Shown in pieces: positions 51,522 through 63,013 of a stretch of DNA of 64,000 nt. Below the pieces are notes generated by a model. The model did not search any database, was not told the origin of the DNA, and worked only from the letters and a program-made list of their open reading frames with translations. Origin of the DNA: Mesorhizobium amorphae CCNWGS0123 (GTDB lineage Bacteria; Pseudomonadota; Alphaproteobacteria; Rhizobiales; Rhizobiaceae); NCBI RefSeq assembly GCF_001686985.1, contig NZ_CP015318.1, positions 4,090,001-4,154,000 of the forward strand, written 5' to 3'. Made by a program: the position numbers and the translations under genes. Position 1 is the stretch's first letter, and every line of letters begins with the position of its first letter.

Positions 51522-53799
51522 TACCGACCTTTTCAGTTTCTCTTTCGTTTTCCGCCTTGCTCTCGCCGCGCGACGGCGCGGCGGCAGCAGAAGGCGGCAG
51601 GATGATGCTGATCATCGCACCCCGCCCGCCGTGGAAGTCCGCCGGCGCATCGTGCAATTCAAGCCGGCCGCCATGGTCCTCCACGATCTTCTTGACGATA
51701 GCGAGGCCGAGCCCGGTCCCCTTCTCGCGTGTCGTCATATAGGGCTCGAGCAGCCTTTGGCGATTCTCGCGCGGCAAACCTTTGCCATTGTCGATGACGT
51801 CGATTCTGATGGCGCCATTCTGCCGTCCGGCTTGAATCCGGATTGTGCCGTCCGAACGATCTTTTGCATCAAGTCCGTCAATGGCCTCTGCAGCGTTCTT
51901 GATGACGTTCCCGAACGCCTGCGCCATCAGCCGGCTGTCGAAGGTACCCTTAAGCGCCTCATTGCCGAAAATCCGCTCGAAGGCGATGTCTGAACGGCTG
52001 ACCTCGACCAGGAACGAGGCCTCGCGCAGCGATTCGCGCAGATCGATGGCCTTCATCTCGGGTTTCGGCATGCGCGCGAAGGCCGAGAACTCGTCGACCA
52101 TGCGGCCGATATCCTCGACCTGGCGGATGATGGTGTCGGTGCATTGATCGAAGACCTCGCGATCTTCGGTAATGACCTTGCCGTAGCGGCGCTTGATGCG
52201 CTCGGCCGACAGCTGGATCGGCGTCAGCGGGTTCTTGATCTCGTGCGCGATGCGCCGCGCCACGTCGGCCCAAGCCGACGAACGCTGCGCCTGGACGAGG
52301 TCGGTGATGTCGTCGACGGTCACGACATAGGATTTCTCCTCCGCCCCGTCGTCGCCCGCCTCGATGGTGATCTGCACGTTGAAGGTCCGCTCCGTGCCGG
52401 CGCGGTAGAAGGTCACCTGCTCGCGATAGACCGGTTTGCCCGACTTGCGGCCGATCTCGAAGACACGGCCGACATGAGGCAACACCGCCGAAAGGTTCTG
52501 CCCGAGTGCCGCGGAGGCCGAAATGGCCAACATCGTCTCGGCCGAGCGGTTGACGATGGTGACGATGCCATAGGGGTCGACGCCGATGACGCCGGCGGTG
52601 ACGCCCGCCAGGACCGCTTCCGAAAAGCGCCGCCGCTCGTCGATCAAGTCCTTGGCGGACAGGATCTCGTTGCGCTGCGATTTCAGCTCCAGCAGCATCT
52701 TGTTGAAGGTGTCGCCCAGCGAGGCGACGTCGCCGTCGGAAGGCCTGACTGGCACCGCAACGTCGAGATTGCCGGTGGCGACCTCGTCGGCAGCACCGAT
52801 AAGCTGGCGGATCGGCCGCACCAGCCGGTCGGCGACGGCGATGCCGGTCCAGATCGCCGACAGGATGATGATCAGCGTCAGCGACAGATAGGGCAGCGCG
52901 AAGGCCACCTGCGAGGTGCGGCGGTTGTCTTCCAGCCCGCGATACTCGTCGGTGTTGGATCGGACAATCTGACGTGCCTTGATCACTTCGGGATCGACCA
53001 GGCGGATCGTGTAGAGGTAGAGCCCTTCGATTTGGCGCAGCTTGACGATGGCGCCCATGATGTTGCGCGTCTTCGGCTCGATCAGCACCGGCTTGCCGTC
53101 GGCGGCGCTGGTCACGGCACCTTCCGGCGGCTCCGGCATGGCGAAATCCGCATCGGTCTTGGCGCTCATGACGAAGGAGCCGTCTGGCTTGATCAGCGCC
53201 GCATGCGCCAGCGACCGGCCCACCGCTTCCTTGTTCATCAGGTCGAGGAACCCGGTCCGGTCGAGGCCGTAGAGCGTACGCGACGCATCGAGATCGTAGG
53301 CCATCGACAGCGTCGTGCCCTGAAGATTGCGGGCGTTCTCCTGGACATAGGCGTCTGCAATCGAGAGCGACGAATTGACGATCGTCTTGGTGCGGATCTC
53401 GAACCAGCGGTCGAGGCCGATATCGAGCGTGATCGAGGCGATGATCGCCACCATGATGGCCGGGATGGCGGCGACCAGCGCAAACATCGCCACGATGCGC
53501 ACATGCAGCCGCGACGCCGCCTTGCCGTGCCGGCGCGCCATCACGATGCGGTGAACCTCGCGGCTGACCAGCGCGATCAGGAACAGGACGAAGACGGCGT
53601 TGAGCGCGATCAGCGCCAGCGTCGTCCTCTCGTTCGGCACGATCGGCGTGGCGCCGACGAGGATGGCAAAGGAGATCGCCGCCGTGACCAGCGCACCGGC
53701 AATCGCCACCACGCCAGGCAGCGCCAGCAGCCGGCGCCTGTCTTCGACGCCGTGCCTGCTGAAAATCGGTTCGTTCAGTGTAGGGGCCTGAGTCGCCAT
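51511..53799 (-). CDS. ntrY: Nitrogen sensor histidine kinase NtrY
   Basis: 762 residues. Two N-terminal transmembrane pairs, a large extracytoplasmic domain between spans (about 110-310), a HAMP domain, a PAS domain (VLAGVTAGVIGVDPYGIVTIVNRSAETM), and a histidine-kinase core with the H-box RRIAHEIKNPLTPIQLSAERIKRRYGK and an HATPase domain. It phosphorylates NtrX in response to nitrogen status or redox. Start ATG 53799 (MATQAPTLNEP). The gap upstream to ntrC holds a palindromic repeat. Confidence 0.95.
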   Translation of the reverse strand: MATQAPTLNEPIFSRHGVEDRRRLLALPGVVAIAGALVTAAISFAILVGATPIVPNERTTLALIALNAVFVLFLIALVSREVHRIVMARRHGKAASRLHVRIVAMFALVAAIPAIMVAIIASITLDIGLDRWFEIRTKTIVNSSLSIADAYVQENARNLQGTTLSMAYDLDASRTLYGLDRTGFLDLMNKEAVGRSLAHAALIKPDGSFVMSAKTDADFAMPEPPEGAVTSAADGKPVLIEPKTRNIMGAIVKLRQIEGLYLYTIRLVDPEVIKARQIVRSNTDEYRGLEDNRRTSQVAFALPYLSLTLIIILSAIWTGIAVADRLVRPIRQLIGAADEVATGNLDVAVPVRPSDGDVASLGDTFNKMLLELKSQRNEILSAKDLIDERRRFSEAVLAGVTAGVIGVDPYGIVTIVNRSAETMLAISASAALGQNLSAVLPHVGRVFEIGRKSGKPVYREQVTFYRAGTERTFNVQITIEAGDDGAEEKSYVVTVDDITDLVQAQRSSAWADVARRIAHEIKNPLTPIQLSAERIKRRYGKVITEDREVFDQCTDTIIRQVEDIGRMVDEFSAFARMPKPEMKAIDLRESLREASFLVEVSRSDIAFERIFGNEALKGTFDSRLMAQAFGNVIKNAAEAIDGLDAKDRSDGTIRIQAGRQNGAIRIDVIDNGKGLPRENRQRLLEPYMTTREKGTGLGLAIVKKIVEDHGGRLELHDAPADFHGGRGAMISIILPPSAAAAPSRGESKAENERETEKVGNGV

Positions 53800-53937
53800 G
53801 TCGCCGTCTAGAGCCAGTGATTGCGTCGGATCTATGCAACGCATTGTGGCGATTATGCAACAAGTGTGGCCGGGACGGAAATCTTTCCCCGGCTCATTCG
53901 CCTAAAACGCCGGCTCCAGGACCTTTTTGTCCACAGG

Positions 53938-54012
53938 CGCTACAGCGCATTCTCGAAAAGTGGGTCCCCGGGATTCGGCAAAATCACGCTAAAACAAGTA
54001 GATAGAACCAAT
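53938..54012. repeat. Rhizobial intergenic palindromic repeat, copy 3
   Basis: GCGCATTCTCGAAAAGTGGG, CCCGGGATTCGGC and CACGCTAAAACAAGTAGATAGAACC match the repeat at 45354-45450. It lies between ntrC and ntrY, so it may affect the mRNA of one or both. Confidence 0.7.
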
Positions 54013-54038
54013 CCCGACTCTATGGGATCAAACAGGCA

Positions 54039-55495
<1,457 letters not shown>

Positions 55496-55499
<4 letters not shown>

Positions 55500-56638
55500 T
55501 TGCGGTCTCCTTCATTGTCATCGTCCGTGCCGAACGAGGTTTGCTTCCAGGCCGGCATCAGGATGCGGAATGTGGTTGCGCGCGGCGTTGAATCGCATTC
55601 GATGATGCCGCCATGCTCGCCGACCAGCTTCGCCACCAGCGCCAGGCCGAGGCCTGAGCCGTTCGGCTTGGTGGTGATGAAGGGATCGAACAGGATCGGC
55701 AGGATATCTTCCGAGACACCGGGGCCATTGTCGCGCACGCAGAATTCCAGCGGCAGCGAGACGCGGTCCTGCGTTCCCGGAACAGAAACGCGGATGCCCG
55801 GCCGGAACGCGGTCGACAGCACGATCTCGCCCTGCGGGTCGCTACCGATCGCCTCGGCGGCGTTCTTGACCAGGTTGAGGAATATCTGGATCAGCTGGTC
55901 GCGATTGGCGAAAACCGGAGGCAACGATGGATCGTATTCCTCCAAGATCTTGATCCGCTTTGCAAAACCATTCTTGGCAATCGCCTTCACATGGTCGAGC
56001 ACGACATGGATGTTGACCGGGTAGCGGTCGATCGGCCGCTCGTCGGAAAACACTTCCATGCGATCGACGAGCGATACGATGCGGTCGGTCTCGTCGGTGA
56101 TCAGCCGGGTCAGCGCCCGATCCTCGTCGGAGGCGGAGAGTTCGAGCAATTGGGCAGCGCCCCGAATACCCGACAGCGGGTTCTTGATCTCATGGGCAAG
56201 CATGGCGGCTAGGCCCGTGACCGAGCGCGCCGCGCCGCGATGCGTCATCTGCCGGTCGATCTTGTCGGCCATCGAGCGTTCCTGGAACATCACCACGACC
56301 GAGCCCGGAAATTCCGGCACCGGCGCGACGTAGAGGTCGACGACCTTCTCGATGCCGAGGCGCGGCGACGAGACATCGACACGGTATTCGTTGACCGGCG
56401 CCAGGCGTTCGCGCACCTGGTCGACAAGCGTCAGCAGCGGACTGCCGAAGGGCACCAGCTTGGACAGCGTGTTGCGGGCCAGCATGGTGGCGCTGGAGCG
56501 AAAGAAATCCTCGGCATCGGCATTGGCGTAGGTGATGAAGCCTTCGCCATCGACCATGATCACCGGGCGGCGGATGGTGTTCAGCACGATCTGGGCGGCA
56601 TCCACCATGTCCGTGCCCTGCGCAACACTGGCTTTCAT
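55496..56638 (-). CDS. ntrB: Nitrogen sensor histidine kinase NtrB
   Basis: 380 residues. A PAS domain (about 15-120), the H-box LAHEIKNPLSGIRGAAQLLE with H149, and an HATPase domain (NLVKNAAEAIGS, RDNGPGVSEDILPILFDPFITTKPNGSGLGLALVAKL). It is soluble, unlike NtrY, and in enteric relatives PII controls its kinase/phosphatase balance. Overlaps dusB by 4 nt, so dusB-ntrB-ntrC form an operon. Confidence 0.97.
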
Positions 56639-57657
56639 GCAGCACTCCGCAGGGTCACAGGCGCGGCGGCGGTCGAGAACGCGTCGCGCAGTTCGGCAAT
56701 GACCTTGGCTGGCTCGAAGGACGTCAAAATGGCCTTGCGCTGGTCGGGACCGACGCCGGCGGCGTGGCGGTCGAGATACCAGCCAAGGTGCTTGCGCGCC
56801 TGGCGCAGCCCACTTTCGCTGCCATAGAGCGTCAGCATGTCCTCATAATGGGCGATGATGTAGTCGGCGAGAGCCCGCGGGCTTTCCGGAATGCCTGTTG
56901 CCTCTCCACTGGCCACCGCGATGCTGCCTGCAATCCACGGCGCGCCGTAATGCGCGCGGCCGACCATCACCGCGTCGGCGCCGGACTGCTCCAGAATGTC
57001 TGCTGCCTCGGCGACCGAACCGACATCGCCATTGGCAACGACCGGGATCGACACCGCTTCCTTGACCCGTGCGATGGCGCGCCAGTCGGCCTTGCCCTGG
57101 TAGAACTGGCAGCGCGTGCGGCCGTGTACGGTCACCATGCGCACGCCGGCCTGCTCGGCGCGGCGCGCCAGCATCGGCGCATTCAGCGCGCCTTCGTCCC
57201 AGCCGAGCCGCATCTTGACCGTGACCGGCACCTCGACGGCGCCGACCACCGCCTCGATCAGAGTCAGCGCGTGATCGAGATCGCGCATCAGCGCCGAACC
57301 GGCATAGCCGCCGGTCACCTTCTTGGCCGGGCATCCCATGTTGATGTCGATGATGTCGGCGCCCTCGCCCTCGGCTATGCGCGCGCCTTCGGCCATGTGC
57401 ACGGCCTCGCGGCCCGCGAGTTGCACCATGTGCACCGGCAATCCTGAATGGCGGATGCGCAGATCGCAGCCGGCCCTGCCCTTGGCCAGTTCACCGCTCG
57501 CCACCATTTCCGAAACGACCAGCCCGGCACCATGCGCATGGGCGCGCTGCCGGAACGGCTCGTCCGTTATCCCGGACATCGGCGCGAGAAAGACGCGATT
57601 GCGGATCGTCACGCCGCCAACGTCGAGCGGCACAGTCAATTTGGTCAATTCAGGCAT
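56635..57657 (-). CDS. dusB: tRNA-dihydrouridine synthase (NifR3/DusB)
   Basis: 340 residues. FMN-binding TIM barrel: FLAPMSGITDEPFRQRAHAHGAGLVVSEM, NMGCPAKKVTGGYAGSALMRD with the catalytic Cys, VTVKMRLGWDEG, and VMVGRAHYGAPWIAGSI. It reduces uridines in tRNA. In rhizobia this gene is called nifR3 and heads the ntrBC operon, as here. I chose ATG 57657 (MPELTKLTVP); the longer frame to 57795 has no family support. Confidence 0.95.
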   Translation of the reverse strand: MPELTKLTVPLDVGGVTIRNRVFLAPMSGITDEPFRQRAHAHGAGLVVSEMVASGELAKGRAGCDLRIRHSGLPVHMVQLAGREAVHMAEGARIAEGEGADIIDINMGCPAKKVTGGYAGSALMRDLDHALTLIEAVVGAVEVPVTVKMRLGWDEGALNAPMLARRAEQAGVRMVTVHGRTRCQFYQGKADWRAIARVKEAVSIPVVANGDVGSVAEAADILEQSGADAVMVGRAHYGAPWIAGSIAVASGEATGIPESPRALADYIIAHYEDMLTLYGSESGLRQARKHLGWYLDRHAAGVGPDQRKAILTSFEPAKVIAELRDAFSTAAAPVTLRSAA

Positions 57658-57854
57658 GCACAAAAACCAAGCATGTTCGATTGCTGCACATTCTCTAGCC
57701 AGAACGGCGACAATGTGCAACGCGGAATGACGCCACATTAAGGCGCATTTGGGAAAATTCTGGCCAAAGCGCCGCACGTCCTGAAGGACGCGCAAAGGAC
57801 GCTTGGAACTTCATAATTGGCGCACGATCTTTTCCGAACCGAAGGTCAGCGCAG

Positions 57855-57899
57855 CAAAAACCGATTACACTTTTCGGGATCGTGCGCTAGGACCAATCC
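57855..57899. repeat. Partial copy of the palindromic repeat
   Basis: Read on the minus strand, GCGCACGATCCCGAAAAGTG and AATCGGTTTTT resemble the first blocks of the elements listed above. It sits between dusB and ispDF, ending next to the ispDF start. Confidence 0.45.
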
Positions 57900-57901
57900 G
57901 C

Positions 57902-59131
57902 ATGACTGACGCAAGTGAAAATCCAGCCGACGCGGCGAACGACAAGGTTGGCGTGGTGATCGTCGCCGCCGGCCGCGGCGCGCGTGCAGGACAGGTCCAC
58001 GGTCCGAAGCAGTATCAGAGCATTGGCGGCCGCGCGGTCATAACACGCACGCTGGACACGTTCCTGGCGCATCCGAGAGTTGGCCAGGTCGTCGTCGCCA
58101 TCCATGCCGACGACCGCGACCTCTTCCGCAAGGCGGCCGGCGCCAAAGCCGACCGGGTCATCGCCATCACCGGCGGCGATTCGCGTCAGGCCTCGGTACG
58201 GCTTGGTCTGCTCGCCTTGCGGGACCACGCGCCCGGCAGGGTCCTCATCCATGACGCGGTGCGCCCCTTCGTCGACGGTGGCTTGATCGAACGCACCATC
58301 GAGGCTATCGGCGAACGTCAGGGCGCGCTGCCAACACTCCCCGTCGCCGACACACTGAAACGCCAATCTGCGGCCGGCATGATCGAAGAGACCGTGTCGA
58401 GGAACGGGCTTCACGCCGCCCAGACACCGCAAGGGTTTCCGTTCTGGCCAATCCTGGCGGCGCATGAAAAGGCGCATCAGCTGGGCAAGACGGATTTCAC
58501 CGACGATGCCGCGATCGCCGAATGGGCGCATATTCCGGTGAAGATCGTCCCGGGCTCGCCGGACAATGTGAAGCTCACCTGGGCAAGGGATATTGCGATG
58601 GCCGATCAGCGGCTATCCGGCGAACGTCAGCACTTTCCGGACATCCGCACCGGCAATGGCTATGACGTCCACGCCTTCGAGCCCGGTGACCACGTCACGC
58701 TCTGCGGTGTCGTTATTCCGCATGACAAGAAGCTGTCGGGCCATTCGGATGCCGATGTCGGCCTTCATGCCCTGACCGATGCGCTGCTCGCCACCTGCGG
58801 CGCCGGTGACATCGGCACGCATTTCCCGCCTTCCGATCCGCAATGGAAGGGTGCCGCCTCGCGTATCTTCGTCGAGCATGCGGCCAAGTTGGTGCGCGAA
58901 CGCGGCGGACGCATCGCCAATGCCGACATCACCCTGATCTGCGAGGCGCCGCGCGTCGGCCCGCACCGCGAGGCGATGACGGCAGCCCTTGCTTCGATGC
59001 TGGGCATTGCGTGGGAACGCATCTCGATCAAGGCGACGACCAACGAAAAGCTCGGCTTTGTCGGCCGCGAGGAAGGCATAGCCGCGATCGCCACCGCCAG
59101 CGTCGTGTTTCCGGGAGAAGTCCCCGCATGA
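57902..59131 (+). CDS. ispDF: Bifunctional IspD/IspF isoprenoid synthesis enzyme
   Basis: 409 residues. IspD (about 15-240: VVIVAAGRGARAGQVHGPKQYQSIGG, VLIHDAVRPFVDGGL) makes CDP-methylerythritol. IspF (about 250-409: GNGYDVHAFEPGDHVTLCGVVIPHDKKLSGHSDADVGLHALTDALL, the zinc DxHxF site) makes the cyclic diphosphate. This fusion is typical of alphaproteobacteria. Start ATG 57902, MTDASENPADAAN. Overlaps cinA by 4 nt. Confidence 0.95.
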   Translation: MTDASENPADAANDKVGVVIVAAGRGARAGQVHGPKQYQSIGGRAVITRTLDTFLAHPRVGQVVVAIHADDRDLFRKAAGAKADRVIAITGGDSRQASVRLGLLALRDHAPGRVLIHDAVRPFVDGGLIERTIEAIGERQGALPTLPVADTLKRQSAAGMIEETVSRNGLHAAQTPQGFPFWPILAAHEKAHQLGKTDFTDDAAIAEWAHIPVKIVPGSPDNVKLTWARDIAMADQRLSGERQHFPDIRTGNGYDVHAFEPGDHVTLCGVVIPHDKKLSGHSDADVGLHALTDALLATCGAGDIGTHFPPSDPQWKGAASRIFVEHAAKLVRERGGRIANADITLICEAPRVGPHREAMTAALASMLGIAWERISIKATTNEKLGFVGREEGIAAIATASVVFPGEVPA

Positions 59132-59610
59132 GCAACGCCGAGCTCGCAAACGCCCTGCTCCTGGCCTGCCAGCAACGCGGCATCATGCTGGCGACAGCCG
59201 AAAGCTGCACCGGCGGCCTGATCATCGCCGCGCTCACCGACATTGCCGGCTCCTCCGCCGTGGTCGACCGCGGCTTCATCACCTATTCCAACGAAGCCAA
59301 GATGGAGATGCTCGGCGTCTCCGCCGCCACGCTCGACGCGCATGGTGCCGTGTCGCGCGAAACGGTGCTGGAGATGGCATCCGGCGCGCTGGCGCATTCG
59401 CGCGCAAGCCTTTCTCTTGCGGTTACCGGCATTGCCGGCCCAAGCGGCGGTTCGGCTGACAAGCCGGTCGGTCTCATCTGGTTCGGCCTGGCGCTCGCCG
59501 GCCAGCCGGTTGTCGCCGAGCGCCAGCTGTTTGGCCACAAGGGCCGCGAATTCATCCGCCACGAGACGGTGAGGCACGCGCTGCAGCTCGGCCTGCGCGC
59601 GCTGGGCTGA
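59128..59610 (+). CDS. CinA-type nicotinamide-nucleotide amidohydrolase
   Basis: 160 residues, the C-terminal amidase domain alone (PncC type). Motifs are LATAESCTGGLIIAALTDIAGSS, RGFITYSNEAKMEMLGV, LSLAVTGIAGPSGGS and the GLIWFGLA segment. It deamidates nicotinamide mononucleotide for NAD recycling. ATG overlaps the ispDF stop (ATGA). It converges with a COQ10/RatA-like gene. Confidence 0.93.
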   Translation: MSNAELANALLLACQQRGIMLATAESCTGGLIIAALTDIAGSSAVVDRGFITYSNEAKMEMLGVSAATLDAHGAVSRETVLEMASGALAHSRASLSLAVTGIAGPSGGSADKPVGLIWFGLALAGQPVVAERQLFGHKGREFIRHETVRHALQLGLRALG

Positions 59611-59612
59611 GA

Positions 59613-60071
59613 TTAGGCGGGTCTGGCGCCGTAGATGACGTTGGCACGCTTCTCGAACGCCTCGGAAAACATGCGGAAGCCGCGGTCGAACATCGTGCCC
59701 ATCAGCGCGCCGAGAATGCGGCTCTTGAACTCGTAGTCGATGAAGAAGTGGACCTCGCAGCCGCCGCCATCGGCCGGGTCGAAGCGCCAGATATTGCTTA
59801 GGTATTTGAACGGGCCGTCGATGTATTTGACGTCGATGGTGTTATCGTCCGGCTTCAGCAGCACCTGCGTGGTGAAGGTCTCACGGATCGCCTTGTAGCC
59901 GATGCTCATATCGGCGAGGAGAATGGTGCGGCCATCGCGCTCCTTGCGCGAGCGCACGGTCAGCGCCTCGCAGAGCGGCAGGAACTGCGGATAGGCCTCG
60001 ACATCGGCGACCAGCCTGAACATCTCTTCCGGCGTATGGGCGACGCGGCGGGTGGCTTCGAATTTCGGCAT
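59613..60071 (-). CDS. RatA/COQ10-like START-domain protein
   Basis: 152 residues. The START-type fold shows FEATRRVAHTPEEMFRLVADVEAYPQFLPLCEALTV, YIDGPFKYLSNIWRFDPADGGGCEVHFFIDYEF and LMGTMFDRGFRMFSEAFEKRA. Homologues are annotated both as ubiquinone-binding COQ10 and as RatA; in an alphaproteobacterium next to lipA the ubiquinone-carrier role is more likely. Its start is 13 nt after the lipA stop, so the two look like one operon. Confidence 0.9.
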   Translation of the reverse strand: MPKFEATRRVAHTPEEMFRLVADVEAYPQFLPLCEALTVRSRKERDGRTILLADMSIGYKAIRETFTTQVLLKPDDNTIDVKYIDGPFKYLSNIWRFDPADGGGCEVHFFIDYEFKSRILGALMGTMFDRGFRMFSEAFEKRANVIYGARPA

Positions 60072-60083
60072 GAAGACCGGATA

Positions 60084-61049
60084 TCAGGCGGTTTTTCTGA
60101 GCTGCGCTTCGCGCGCCGCGCGCAGCCTGGCGAAATCGTCGCCGGCATGGTGCGAGGAGCGCGTCAGCGGGCTCGACGCCATCAGCAGGAAACCCTTGGT
60201 CCGGCCGATCGTCTCGAAGGATTTGAACTCCTCCGGCGTGACGAAGCGGATCACCGGATGGTGCTTCTTCGACGGCTGCAGATACTGGCCGATGGTCATG
60301 AAGTCGACATTGGCAGAACGCAGATCGTCCATCAGCTGCAGGATTTCGTTCCGCTCCTCGCCCAGGCCCACCATGATGCCGGACTTGGTGAAGATCGACG
60401 GATCGAGCTCCTTCACCCGCTGCAAAAGCCGGATCGAATGGAAATAGCGCGCACCCGGACGCACCGTCAGGTAATTCGACGGCACGGTCTCGAGGTTGTG
60501 GTTGAACACATCGGGCTTGGCCGCCACCACGATCTCCAGCGCGCCGTCCTTGCGCAGGAAGTCCGGCGTCAGGATTTCGATCGTCGTCGATGGCGTCGCC
60601 GCCCGGATCGCACGGATAACCTCGGCGAAATGCTGTGCACCGCCATCGGCAAGATCGTCGCGGTCGACCGAGGTGATGACGACGTGGCTGAGCCCCATCT
60701 GCTTGACGGCGTGCGCGACGCGCGCCGGCTCATCGGGATCGAGCGCTGTCGGAATGCCGGTGGCGACATTGCAGAAGGCGCAGGCGCGCGTGCAGATCTC
60801 GCCCATGATCATGAAGGTGGCGTGCTTCTTCTCCCAGCACTCGCCGATATTCGGGCAGCCGGCCTCCTCGCACACCGTGACCAGCTTGTGCGACTTCACG
60901 ATCTCGCGCGTCTCGGCATAGCCTTTCGAGACCGGCGCCTTGACGCGGATCCAGTCGGGCTTACGCAGCACTTCCTGGTCCGGCTTGTGCGCCTTTTCAG
61001 GGTGCCGCAGGCGCGGCGCATTGGCGATCGTGTCGAGAACAGTGACCAT
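60084..61049 (-). CDS. lipA: Lipoyl synthase
   Basis: 321 residues. Radical-SAM enzyme that inserts sulfur into octanoyl groups to make lipoyl cofactors. The auxiliary cluster is CEEAGCPNIGECW; the radical-SAM cluster is CTRACAFCNV. RSSHHAGDDFARLR near the end carries the conserved RSSYHA-type serine. It sits downstream of lpdA, fitting shared 2-oxoacid dehydrogenase function. Confidence 0.97.
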   Translation of the reverse strand: MVTVLDTIANAPRLRHPEKAHKPDQEVLRKPDWIRVKAPVSKGYAETREIVKSHKLVTVCEEAGCPNIGECWEKKHATFMIMGEICTRACAFCNVATGIPTALDPDEPARVAHAVKQMGLSHVVITSVDRDDLADGGAQHFAEVIRAIRAATPSTTIEILTPDFLRKDGALEIVVAAKPDVFNHNLETVPSNYLTVRPGARYFHSIRLLQRVKELDPSIFTKSGIMVGLGEERNEILQLMDDLRSANVDFMTIGQYLQPSKKHHPVIRFVTPEEFKSFETIGRTKGFLLMASSPLTRSSHHAGDDFARLRAAREAQLRKTA

Positions 61050-61120
61050 CTCAAACCCGGTTCATTGGCGAGCCGCTGTCCGGAGCTCGCGTTCCAACGT
61101 CATCTAAGGCTTTTCGGCGC

Positions 61121-61160
61121 AAAGAAAAAGGTCATGCCGGCGCATGACGGCAGGGCCTTT
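61121..61160 (-). terminator. Terminator between the GlsB-type gene and lipA
   Basis: GTCATGC-CGGC-GCATGAC perfect stem (61131-61148) with CTTTTTCTTTG after it on the minus strand. The plus strand also has a T-run, near 61156. Confidence 0.75.
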
Positions 61161-61185
61161 TTCGCATAGCAGATATCGATGCCGG

Positions 61186-61443
61186 CTAACGGCGCACCAG
61201 CCGTCCTACAAAGATCAGCAGGCAGGCACCGACGAAGCCGGTGATCAGATAGGCGAACCAGCCGACGCCGAAGGGCTCGATGCTGAGGGCTCTGAGGATC
61301 GCGTTCAGCACCACCGCGCCGACGATGCCCATGATGATATTCATGAAGATGCCGGTGTTGCTCTTCATCACCATCTCGGCCAGCCAGCCGGCCAGACCTC
61401 CGATGATGATGGCTGTAATCCAGCCCACGCCATTCACGTCCAT
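61186..61443 (-). CDS. GlsB/YeaQ/YmgE-family small membrane protein
   Basis: 85 residues with three spans: GWITAIIIGGLAGWLAEMVM, GIFMNIIMGIVGAVVLNAIL and WFAYLITGFVGACLLIFVGRLVRR. The family is linked to stress response in other bacteria; its function is not known in detail. It has its own terminator and stands between lpdA and lipA. Confidence 0.88.
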   Translation of the reverse strand: MDVNGVGWITAIIIGGLAGWLAEMVMKSNTGIFMNIIMGIVGAVVLNAILRALSIEPFGVGWFAYLITGFVGACLLIFVGRLVRR

Positions 61444-61545
61444 ATGCCCACTCCTCGTATGATGGAGAAAAATGCATCCGCAAACGAACTGCCTTGCCGT
61501 CGCGTTCCTCCGAGCATTGCGCGTGAGTCCCGCCCGGCCAATTTA

Positions 61546-62994
61546 TCATGCGTTGAGCGCCCGGCCATAGGCGTCGAGCACGCTCTCCTTCATCATCTCC
61601 GACAGGGTCGGATGCGGGAAGATGGTGTGCATCAGCTCTTCCTCAGTGGTCTCGAGGTTCATCGCCACGACAAAACCCTGGATCAGTTCGGTGACTTCGG
61701 CGCCGACCATATGCGCGCCGAGCAACTGACCGGTCTTCTTGTCGAAGATGGTCTTGATGAAACCCTGGTCCTCGCCGAGCGCGATCGCCTTGCCGTTGGC
61801 GCCGAACTGGAAGCGGCCGACGCGGATGTCCTTGCCTTCGGCCTTCGCCTTGGCTTCGGTCAGGCCGACGGAGGCGACCTGCGGGTTGCAATAGGTACAG
61901 CCCGGGATCTTCAGCTTGTCGGTGGCATGCACGCCGGGGAAATTGGCGATCTTCTCGATGCACACCACGCCTTCGTGCTCCGCCTTGTGGGCAAGCATCG
62001 GCGGTCCGGCGACATCGCCGATGGCGTAGATACCAGGCACGTTGGTCTTGCCGTAACCGTCGACGACGACGCAGCCGCGGTCCGTCTTCACGCCGAGCGT
62101 CTCGAGGCCGAGATTCTCGATATTGCCTTGTACGCCGACGGCCGAGATCATCCGGTCGGCGGTGATCTTCTCGACCTTGCCGTCCTTCATCTCGACATGC
62201 GCGGTGACCGAATTGGCTGACTTCTCGACCTTGGTCACCTTGGCCTCGAGGATGATCTTCATCCCCTGCTTCTCGAACTGCTTCTGCGCAAACTTGGAAA
62301 CCTCGGCATCCTCGACCGGCATCACCGCCGGCAACAGCTCGACCACCGTCACCTCGGCGCCCATGGTGCGGTAGAAGGAAGCGAACTCGATGCCGATGGC
62401 GCCGGAGCCCATCACCAGCAGCGACTTCGGCATCTCCTTCGGCACCATCGCCTCGAAATAGGTCCAGATCAGCTTGCCGTCCGGCTCGATGCCGGGCAGC
62501 GCGCGCGGCCTGGCGCCGGTCGCCAGGATGATGTGCTTAGCGGTGTAGGTGCCTTCGCCCTTGACGCCCTTCGGCGCCGGCGGCTGCGGCTCCATCGGCT
62601 TCTTGGCTGTCTTCGAGACCACAATCTCGCCGGGCTTCGACAGCTTCGCCTCGCCCCAGATGACGTCGACCTTGTTCTTCTTCATCAGGAAGGCGACGCC
62701 GCCGTTGAGGCGCAGCGAGACCTTGCGCGAACGGTCGACGACGGCGGCCGTATCGGCGCTGACCTTGCCGCCATCGAGCTTCAGCCCATAGTCCTTGAGA
62801 TGATCCGAATAATGCATGATCTCGGCCGAGCGCAGCAGCGCCTTGGTCGGGATGCAGCCCCAGTTGAGGCAAATGCCGCCGAGATGCTCGCGCTCGACGA
62901 TCGCCGTCTTGAAGCCGAGCTGGGCGGAGCGCACCGCCGTGACATAGCCGCCGGGGCCGGAGCCGATGATGATGACGTCGTAGGATTCAGCCAC
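61546..62994 (-). CDS. lpdA: Dihydrolipoyl dehydrogenase (E3)
   Basis: 482 residues. FAD motif IIIGSGPGGYVTAVRSAQLG, redox disulfide C42/C47 in GGICLNWGCIPTKALLRSAE, NAD motif GSGAIGIEFASFYRTMGAEVTVVE and the His-Glu pair near the C-terminus (HTIFPHPTLSEMM). There is no lipoyl domain, as some E3s have. It reoxidises dihydrolipoamide, probably for pyruvate dehydrogenase, whose other subunits would lie upstream outside the window. Confidence 0.95.
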   Translation of the reverse strand: MAESYDVIIIGSGPGGYVTAVRSAQLGFKTAIVEREHLGGICLNWGCIPTKALLRSAEIMHYSDHLKDYGLKLDGGKVSADTAAVVDRSRKVSLRLNGGVAFLMKKNKVDVIWGEAKLSKPGEIVVSKTAKKPMEPQPPAPKGVKGEGTYTAKHIILATGARPRALPGIEPDGKLIWTYFEAMVPKEMPKSLLVMGSGAIGIEFASFYRTMGAEVTVVELLPAVMPVEDAEVSKFAQKQFEKQGMKIILEAKVTKVEKSANSVTAHVEMKDGKVEKITADRMISAVGVQGNIENLGLETLGVKTDRGCVVVDGYGKTNVPGIYAIGDVAGPPMLAHKAEHEGVVCIEKIANFPGVHATDKLKIPGCTYCNPQVASVGLTEAKAKAEGKDIRVGRFQFGANGKAIALGEDQGFIKTIFDKKTGQLLGAHMVGAEVTELIQGFVVAMNLETTEEELMHTIFPHPTLSEMMKESVLDAYGRALNA

Positions 62995-63013
62995 GGGTTT
63001 TCTCCCTGATTTT

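Noticed and set aside
52144..53811. A 555-residue open frame opposite ntrY
   Set aside because: It is antisense to a complete, well-recognised kinase gene, and its composition is that of a high-GC shadow frame.
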